Source of the DNA: Gracilariopsis chorda | Taxonomy: Eukaryota; Rhodophyta; Florideophyceae; Gracilariales; Gracilariaceae | Direction of reading: 5' to 3' | Assembly (NCBI GenBank): GCA_003194525.1 | Contig: NBIV01000020.1 | Span: 124,001 to 188,000, forward strand | Length of the DNA stretch: 64,000 nucleotides | In this document: one piece after another, positions 56,509 through 64,000 of the stretch | Position numbering within the stretch: the first letter of the stretch is position 1 | Layout of the letters: each line of letters starts with the position of its first letter | Program-made: the position numbers and the translations under genes | The notes under the pieces: generated by a model | The model's input: only the letters and a program-made list of their open reading frames with translations | Told to the model about the DNA's origin: nothing | Databases searched by the model: none

Positions 56509-59424
56509 TCACTCCTTGCTATTCGCGATCTCAACCGAGCCGCCCCGAACTGGCTCCTCTTCTTCGCGAGCGCTGGCGGCTTCACCCTCAACAGCCTCCG
56601 CCCTCCCCCTGTTATCCTCTGCGTTTTCCCCTTCAGCGCGCACTACGTGCCCCGAATCGCGCTCCGTTTCATCGCCGCCCAACTTCACAACAGTGACGCT
56701 TAGCGCTTTGGCATCCCTGCTTTCCGTACCAGCACTATTCTGTGTTTCATCCACAAAGTGTGCTAGCGCGTTGTCCTCGTTCTCCGAACATGTCTTCCAT
56801 GCTTCGAATAACCCACTCTCCACAGCAAACTCGCGAATCGAACACACCCGATTGATAATGATGAGCGCCTCCGCTGCCACATCAACGCAAGTCGGATCTC
56901 TGATCAGTTTAAACACTCCCCGAACAAACTCCTTGTCCTTCGCGACTATCTTGGGCAACCGCTCAGTCACTGTGAATATCACCAATGCCAAACTTGTATT
57001 ATCCGCCACTCGCTCCTGACAATGCATCAGACGTACACAGAGCGCCAATAACCGCCCCACGTTTCTAGACTTGGATCCCATGTGCCTTGTCAGAGTCACC
57101 AGAATCGGCAACACCTTTGACGATACTTCGTAATCCGGTGCAACTTCAATCTCCTTCTCTATTTCCTCCTCCACTGCTACTTCTGGGTCAACCCCAGTAG
57201 CTAATTCAAGCCGTCTTAGTAATGAACTTAAGAACAGGTCCATGTCAGCGTCGCCCAATAGCTCCACCATCAGCGTAGTACATGTCGTGATTATGTCTAA
57301 GATTACGAGCAGGAAAGATCGGTTCAGTAATTCCCCACCGAGAAATCGCGCAACCACATGTCGGAAACCAACATTTGAAATCACTTTTGACCGATTTTGT
57401 TGCTCTTTGAGCATTGCTTGGATCACGCTCAGACTGCAAAACGCGGCGCTAAGAACTTCATCGTTGCTCGCGCTGTATCCATACTCATCCTGTCCGCCAC
57501 GCTTGATTCGTGTGTATCGATGGATTAAATAGAACAATCCATCTAGTAAGCCGTATGTTGATTTCCGTTCTGACAATAATAACAGCAGTGGTGTCTTGGA
57601 TATCTTCATCACGATCATGATCATCAACCCTAGCGCCCGGCTCATGTTGGGAGAGCTGAAAGGCAAAGTACACAGGGCTCTTGCGAGTCCCAAGTCTTTC
57701 GCCATCGCGGAGCTACCTGTCACTTGCAATGATGACGGTTGCAGACATTCCGCAAGCGCTAGGAACACAACATCGGTTCCACTTTGTACTGTACGTTTTT
57801 AAACCAAACCGTCGGAGAATGAGAACAATGTCAGGAACGATTCGTCTCTTGAAAGCATTTTGAAAGAATGTACTGGGCTTCTTAACTTACCTTGGTCTTG
57901 TTGATCCATCTGCAATGCCTCTCTGAGCATAACACGAAGTGACTCATCGCTGTCCGTATCATCACATGTATCGTTCCACTCGGGGAGCATTAGATCCTCG
58001 ATGTCCTGACCGACAATGAGATCAAGATAATTCATCGTAACATCTGGTCTTTCAGAAACCGCTAACATGATTCGTTTGACGCGAGGGTCTTCTCGGTTGA
58101 AGCAACCACTCTCTACCACATCCGTGCAATCGCCAATGTCTATGAGCAAATCGACACTTCCATGATTCCTCTTCTTGTTGAGCATCATTCTTGCAAGCCG
58201 CTCGACCGCCTTGCGCTCTCTTTCCTTTTCTTCCATTGCCATACGTTTCATATCCAATTTCCGGGAGACATCTTGCGGCATTCTATCGTGAACCAATTTC
58301 CCTTCGTAATAGAATAACAGCCGTTCATATGCATTTTTCAAAACGGAGGCAGCACTTGTGCAACTTTTTGGTAATTCCAATTGCTGTGCCACCACTCTGA
58401 AAGCTCTCTTTTTGACAACGTTCAGCACACCACCGAGCAGTAAAACCTCGTGTGCCAATGAAAAGATATCCAACTCTCCTCCGCCGATCACAGGCCGCTT
58501 CGGAACGTAACCAAGAAGTTCCTCATGAAAAGCCTTCCAGTCTTTGAGGAAGTTCAATCGTCTTTCACTTTCCACTTCGCATGTCTGGAATCCGCTGTGC
58601 TTTTTTGAAACCATTTTCTGTCCGAGCCCCCGAGCCGCAATCGCGTAAGGATTATTGTCTGGAAGTCTTCCACATATGATTGTATGTCTTCCATCTTTCT
58701 GTAGAGGGCTATCGACAACGTCGAGAGAGAGTATATCGACACGGGGGCGGCTAGGCGTTTTTGGTTTGAACAATGCAGGTTTCTTGGCTGTCGGCAATAC
58801 TACTTCGTTTACGCCGCCGTAGCCTCGACGCTTTGATAACCTCTTTTCTTGTACCCCGATCTCGAACCTGCTTTCTTTGTCTGCTTTTAAACACGTTTGC
58901 GATGTGTTTCCCGCGTTATCATCAGAGTTGTTTAAACTCGCTATTGCGAACAGATTGTTGAGGTTGGGGTTTTCATCCGAGTAAGGCGCTTGCGTGCTGC
59001 AGAACCTGCTGGCTAAATGCGTTGTCTCCAATGTCTGCGGTATTGCTAGGTGCTCATGTGTTGGAGAAAGATGTGTCTGGCCATCATGGCTTGTTCCGTT
59101 CGAAAACTCTGGTAAAACATTGAGCACAGGTAACCTGTCCTCAAAAAGGAAATGAGTGTCCTTGAACTGGAGCTCGTTTACGAGGGGTGTGACTGGTTCT
59201 CCATCCTGTCCAGATTCTCCAGGTATAAGCGGCGAAGTGCTGAAGTCCATGTTTTGGTTTATGTTTATGTGAATCAGCGATTCTTTGACGTTGATTGAGA
59301 CCTGGTCAAAGTCTTGAATAGAGCCGGAAGGTTGAGGAGAACACTTAACCAAATGCGTTTTTTCAAGGCTCGTAGCACTATGAAATTCTTCGCCATGTTT
59401 CTCGTCGATATCTCCAGATTTCAT
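56509..59424 (-). CDS. ARID-domain protein with armadillo-like C terminus (spliced, two exons)
   Basis: Two minus-strand open frames joined by one intron: exon 1 is 59424-57891 and exon 2 is 57758-56509. The 132-bp intron (57890-57759) starts GTAAGT, ends TTCCTAG and is in phase 1. Joining gives 927 residues and reads MDQQDQ-A-LAECLQPSS across the junction; exon 2 has no ATG near its start, which supports the join. An ARID/BRIGHT DNA-binding domain is at about 283-375 (NFLKDWKAFHEELLGYVPKR, then GGGELDIFSLAHEVLLLGGV and YERLLFYYEGKL). A basic Lys/Arg/Glu stretch follows, and exon 2 is mostly amphipathic and hydrophobic helices resembling the armadillo-like repeats of SWI/SNF subunits ARID1/ARID2. 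The tail is acidic. It is most likely a chromatin-remodelling subunit in the nucleus; the complex is inferred. Confidence 0.75.
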
Positions 59425-59814
59425 CTAAGTTGAAAGAGTATTTGGTTTGTAACGTACAAATACAACGACTCAGCAACAACTTAAACGTGAACGAACAAAC
59501 CCCCCCAAAGAACCGTTGTACAAGTTCTCAGCTCTTTTCTCTTCCTACAGCTTCTCCTTTCCATTAAAACCTGGCGTAAAGGGGTTGACGAGCCCCGTTA
59601 GATGCTGACGCCTCGGCAGGGAAAAAGCAGGAGAGGGTTTCGGTTTCATCTATGCAGCTGGAGCATGGGGTTCTGCTTTATCCTCCTAGTCCTCTCTCCC
59701 AGCTAAGGGAGCCCAGTATGTGAAAGATATTTTCTTTCTAGGACTAAGAGAGTTCGAGACGTTGACTGGAAGCAATCTCGCAAACAGATGCTATGATAAA
59801 TGCATTTGGTATGC

Positions 59815-60090
59815 TCGCACTATAGGGCAATTTGAGTGCTCGTGGGAAAGAAGCATGCGTCTCTCATCAAGCTGCCGCCTGTTCTGGTCTGTATGAAACA
59901 GTTTCTATCCTTGTTACGCATGAAGTAGAACCTTGCTTGATACAATTCTTTGGTTACGGCTGTACAAAATGCCTCTAGCCTTCTACCAAAGGTAATTGTT
60001 TTTGAAGCAGATAGACTGATGTCGTCCACAATGAGCACAGCGTTCACGACTATTCGTTGCAAACAGCATTCTTTTGAGGCTACCCCCGCT
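59815..60090 (-). mobile_element. Possible LTR-retrotransposon reverse transcriptase relic
   Basis: A minus-strand frame reads VVNAVLIVDDISLSASKT followed by a helix-like stretch, resembling the YVDD catalytic strand of Copia-type reverse transcriptases (hhh-x-VDD-hhh-x-AS). The conserved Tyr is replaced and flanking motifs are missing, so it is at best a decayed fragment. Confidence 0.25.
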
Positions 60091-61752
60091 TACATCCAAA
60101 CTTTACATTTCAACCCAGGGTTCACACCAATCTTCATGTGTGTCTGTGGTTTTGAGGGCTTTTGGCTCAATTCCGAAACCATGGTAGGGTTCTTTCGGGA
60201 GGGTTGCTACCTCTTGTTCTTTCTTTTTCATCAGGGGCGCTATCTGCCCAATTATTGTTACAACGTTCTTCTCTTTGGGAGTCTCTCTCTGCCCCGAAAG
60301 CTAAGGTTTCCTAAGTAGAACCAACCACGGATCAATCTGGCTCCACCGGATTCGCTTGTTACCAATTAGATAGGAATTGGGAGCAAAAGAAGCGCCTAAC
60401 CTCCGTCAGTTCAAAGTGTTCTTTAGCTTTCGTAAGAACGACAATGCAGGCTCAGTGCAGTTGGACACGCTACCGACGGCTACCAATGGGTACCGTTGGT
60501 AGCAATGCTAGCCCACTCCTAACGGTACGTGTACGCTTCGTAGCTAGCACCTCTATAAGATGACGTCAACGGCGTGATGAGCAAAAACGTCCCATCCTCT
60601 CTCCGCGACGTTTTTGCCTCTAGAGTTGACTAACCTTGGTAGTACTAACGTTGGTACCAAGTGCAAATAAATGACTCAACAAGTGCTTTTCTGTCCCTTC
60701 GCAGCTCCCATTCCATTGATTTATCCATACCAAGCGTAGAAGGCTACCATGAAAGGCGAATGTGCGAACACTTGGCTATGATTACCTAACGCGAGCAACA
60801 ACATACCTACCTGATAATGAGAACGCCTTACACCAAAGTCTCAAACAGATCTCTTTGCATGAGCAGAAGCGTTAGGATTCAGGCGCAAGAATTTTTCGTT
60901 TGCTTAATACGTCACTGCCATACGACTCGTCATGAAGAGAATGCTCATGGAAACGCATGGGTTATCGATAGACTTGTGGGCGGACGAGCGAGTTTCACGA
61001 GCACTAATGTTTGGCCACAGTCACGAGATTCCTTGGTTAATATCAATATGATCTTGTGTTTTTGGAGTTCGTAATGCAACCAACTTCCTTGTTGTAGGGC
61101 AGCAACTCGGTATTCCTTCGCGGAAAGGGCAACCTACCGAATGCCACTTAATATACCCGCTGAAATGAATTGTAACCATCCTTGCCATTGTCGTATCCGT
61201 GGGTGGAAATTGCAGGGAAGCTGCACTTGGCTGACATGGGTTTGTTCTTGAAACGAAATTGAAAGCTGTGGCAGTGTTACCAATCACTTCTCAACTTCTT
61301 CGAGCACTGGTCTGGGCATGGATTTGTCACATTATCTGCCGCCTGATCAAATTGAGAACGCTAGTAGTGTTGCGATATTTTCGTTGAAGGGGGTAGTTGA
61401 ACGAATGGGCTGAAAGAGGAGTTCATAGTGTGGAAACGCCACAGAAGGGTGCATTCTCGAATGCACTCAAAGTTCATGTTCCAGGTCATTCGGCAAAAAA
61501 ACGGCACCATGCACGGTTCCGCAGGTACAACGTGCCATAAATTCTCGTCTTGTGCTTCCTGCGCACACGATACCAACCGTTGCATGGTAGCAGCCTGTTT
61601 TCGTTTGTAGAGTACGACCGTATCCCTCTCTCATGTCATAGGATCATCACTTATGTCAGCTTCGAGAGTTGGAATGGACCTGGGGAAAAATCGCGGTAGG
61701 AATGCAATGAGTGTGCTCGTTACTACCATGGGTGCAGGGGTAAGGGTTAACA

Positions 61753-61772
61753 GGGTTAGCGGTCGCTAACCC
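61753..61772. repeat. 20-nt palindrome
   Basis: GGGTTAGCGGTCGCTAACCC: 9-bp arms around a 2-nt centre, with a further GGGTTAAC just to the left. Confidence 0.85.
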
Positions 61773-62112
61773 TTGCTAGCCTACAGCAACGGCAACGCAC
61801 GGTCTTCGATGGACCACAGCCATGCAATGCTTTACTGCATAAAATTTATCTTCGTGAACGCCACAATCTCGAAACGGGCATTCGAAAAATACGGAAGCTT
61901 GAAGCATCCTACAAGCAGCAGATGCACCTTCACAGCCACAGCGATGCCGTTGTTTCGGCATGAATTTAGCACGCAGTAAACAGACGTCTCTCTCTCTCTC
62001 TCGCATGGATGTTCGTCTGCCGTCAAGAACAGAACTTCCTTCAAGCGCATTTAGTAGTACTAGTTCTCTGCTTTTCAGTCAAGACTTCTGTCTACTCGCA
62101 CCCTTGATCACA

Positions 62113-63983
62113 ATGCGTGAAGCCCATGCAGAACACGAAAGGGACTTCGCCTCTCGTCGTGATTTAGTTACAAAAGATGAACCCTCACCCGAGCGAGGCT
62201 ACTCCAGACCCAGCCATGGGCGAAGTACGAGCCGGTATAACCGTTCTATTCGAGAGGAAAATGACCATCGGCGCTACGTGCGTGATGATGAACGTCTTAA
62301 CCGTTATAGATATGAGCGCCGTCGCTCTGATGGTGATCACCATTCTTCATACCGTGGAGAAGCGCCAGGTGGTGGTGGCGATTACCAGAAACGTGATGAA
62401 CAAGATCGTCATGTGGTCGAGAGTGGTTCAGACATAATGCGATCGCGACGTAAACGAAATGGATACAATGACGCAAGAGACACTGAGGACTATAGAACAC
62501 CCCACAAGCGAGAACGTTCCCATGATGAGGACAACGAACCTGCGAAGCGGCGTCGACACAGTGATGGAGCATTACAAGTTCGCAATCGACGCGAGAGCCG
62601 AGATTCTGATAAGGACCAAGATTCACCACTTCGGGACAACAGGGAGAGAGACCGAGAATATAGTACTACAACGAATCGTGGCAACGATGGATACTCCAGG
62701 CCCGAATTGCGCAACGAACGATACGAGCGTGGTACTAACGATACCCGTTATGGATACGAGCAACGAGGTGGTGAAGGTTACCGCGATAGGAGAGAAGAGA
62801 GAGATAGACAAGCGACACGTCGATCCACACAATATTCGCCACGCAACGATCAATTCCGGGGTCGCGTGGAGTCCTCTCGCCAAAATAGGTATCAAGGTGG
62901 TTCGGGTAATTACAACACGAGCGACCGCCCTCCTCTCTACTCGAACAGAATTGAATCCGATGATTGTCGAATGGACTATCGAAGCCGACAAGCGCGAAGA
63001 GAGTGCGAATCGACAACACCTCAACAAGGGCGCCAAGCCCAGCCGGCCTGGGCGGGACGTGGTGTGGCCGGTCAGCACGGATCGTCACGTAGCTTTGATT
63101 TCAGTCGCTTAGGAGGGGTTCGAGACGTTGGCGGGAATAGAAGTGTTGGCAGCGGTCGTGACAAGAACGACGGGTCACATTACAAAAGAAACAACTCCGG
63201 CCGTAACGATGGTTTCCATGGCAACAGCGGAGGCCGCTTCAACAAGGATCACAGTGCTGTCGGCAACACTGGTGGCGTTACTTGTTCCCGTTGGGAATGG
63301 AAGCAATCGGAAATGAAGCACGCAAAGGGAGACCCTGACGCATATCACGATGACACAGTTTATAAGTACGGAAGTGTTCGTTTCAAAGATGAACCATGGA
63401 CTAACGTCGCTGCTGTGTCCGACGTGCCAGAAAGTTATAAGATTGTGGAGAGCGCAATGAGAGCAGACAAAAGGAAGCGGAACGAAGGTAGAAACAAAGA
63501 AGATGGCTTTGATCCGCCTTCCGACAACTTCGCTCCATTATGCGATGAAAAAACCACAGAGAATGAAACAGAATTGGACAAACCTACGGATCGCATACCT
63601 AGTAGAGACGCACGTTAAGAATGAACCAGAGGCTTTCCAAACAAGGAAGACAAACGTGAAACAACTGGGGAATAGTCCGACAAACCTACAGTGGACACTA
63701 GTGCCAGAAAAGAATCCCAATCTGATACGTGTGCAGCCACAAAGCAGGCTGACGTCTCGAAAGAAGATAAACAGTCGACTGTGGGCGAGAGGTATGTATT
63801 TATGTATGTTTACGGGCGCATGCCACTAATTCCGAAAGCGTGGTAGGAACTCTTGTTGAAGAATTCCTCTCTCGGCAAGAATTCCAGCGACCTTTCTGGC
63901 CATTTCTTCACTATTGCTGATACTCCAAGTGAGCGAGATAAACTCTCCGAATGTAGAGGGGAAGCCGCTGCGTGTGGAGCAAG
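62113..63983 (+). CDS. RS/RD-rich charged protein (probably spliced, runs off the window)
   Basis: Not assigned to a family. The start is taken as ATG 62113; an in-frame ATG at 61960 would add 51 residues partly encoded by a TC microsatellite. Residues 1-350 are dominated by Arg, Asp, Glu, Ser, Tyr and Gly (for example RRYVRDDERLNRYRYERRR and KRERSHDEDNEPAKRRRHS), typical of nuclear RNA-processing proteins. A more ordered part follows (SRWEWKQSEMKHAKGDPDAY, then YGSVRFKDEPWTNV). The uninterrupted frame stops at 63618. A GTTAAG...CTACAG intron (63614-63691) would skip that stop and join in frame to 63692-63791. A second intron (63792-63887, GTATGT...TTCCAG) leads to 63888-63983, which ends at another donor-like AAG|GTGAAG. 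The extra exons are inference; the gene is then partial at its 3' end. Confidence 0.55.
63814..63835. repeat. Repeat C, copy 2
   Basis: GGGCGCATGCCACTAATTCC followed by GA, one difference from 46163-46184. It lies inside the proposed second intron of the RS-rich gene, downstream of TATGTATTTATGTATG. Confidence 0.6.
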
Positions 63984-64000
63984 GTGAAGAATGAAAAAGT

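Larger units (their letters stand above)
59425..62112. other. Spacer with retroelement relic and promoter-type motifs
   Basis: 2.7 kb. It contains an RT-like relic (59815-60090, minus), TACCGTTGGTA at 60491-60501 and CGTTGGTACC at 60649-60658, a 20-nt palindrome at 61753-61772 and a short (TC)n run near 61986-62002 just ahead of the RS-rich gene. No gene supported. Confidence 0.5.

Overview
This window is nuclear DNA from a photosynthetic eukaryote with few introns, most likely a red alga and perhaps a florideophyte. The reasons are: a Toc-type chloroplast-import GTPase and two other proteins with plastid-transit-like N termini; mostly single-exon genes with short spacers; rare, short GT-AG introns (70 and 132 bp where I can fix both ends); TATA boxes 80-165 bp upstream of start codons; and large secreted malectin / PA14 / TIG / beta-propeller proteins next to cell-wall-type carbohydrate enzymes. 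The species assignment is inference.

Layout. 0-8 kb: Toc34/159-like GTPase (+), SYS1 Golgi protein (-), a GT4 glycosyltransferase (+) and the Paf1-complex subunit CDC73 (+). 8-22 kb: two giant paralogous secreted proteins in head-to-head orientation, separated by 4.9 kb of non-coding DNA. One carries three malectin domains. The other carries one malectin domain plus a long Pro/Ser/Ala minisatellite-encoded stalk. 22-26 kb: a CK1-like kinase and a secreted GH43 arabinanase-like enzyme. 26-31 kb: a gene-free repeat island. 31-44 kb: a compact cluster with an orphan 172-residue protein, a PH-domain kinase, a type II membrane GT-A glycosyltransferase with an extra C-terminal domain, a plastid UVR / beta-propeller protein, a spartin/senescence-domain protein, a YIP1 Golgi protein and a membrane-anchored GGCT-like protein. 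44-48.5 kb: a second repeat island that shares three repeat families with the first. 48.5-59.4 kb: a plastid FNR-like oxidoreductase, DNAJC21/JJJ1, mitochondrial ribosomal protein mL54 (spliced), a PAK-like kinase, V-ATPase subunit c and an ARID-domain protein (spliced). 59.4-64 kb: a relic-bearing spacer and a charged RS/RD-rich protein that probably continues past the end of the window through further exons.

How the genes relate. Several fit a secretory and cell-wall theme: SYS1, YIP1 and V-ATPase c in the Golgi and vacuole; GT4 and GT-A transferases; GH43; and the two secreted malectin proteins. The rest are unrelated housekeeping genes, and nothing shows operon-like co-transcription.

The signals most worth a second look are the malectin pair, an 11-bp motif (TACCGTTGGTA) found four times in non-coding DNA, a recently copied ~480-bp repeat holding a tRNA-like 65-nt fold, a 46-nt near-perfect palindrome carrying two G-boxes, and three kinases or transferases with unusual key residues or fusions. 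No bacterial features, CRISPR arrays, rRNA genes or canonical tRNA genes were seen.
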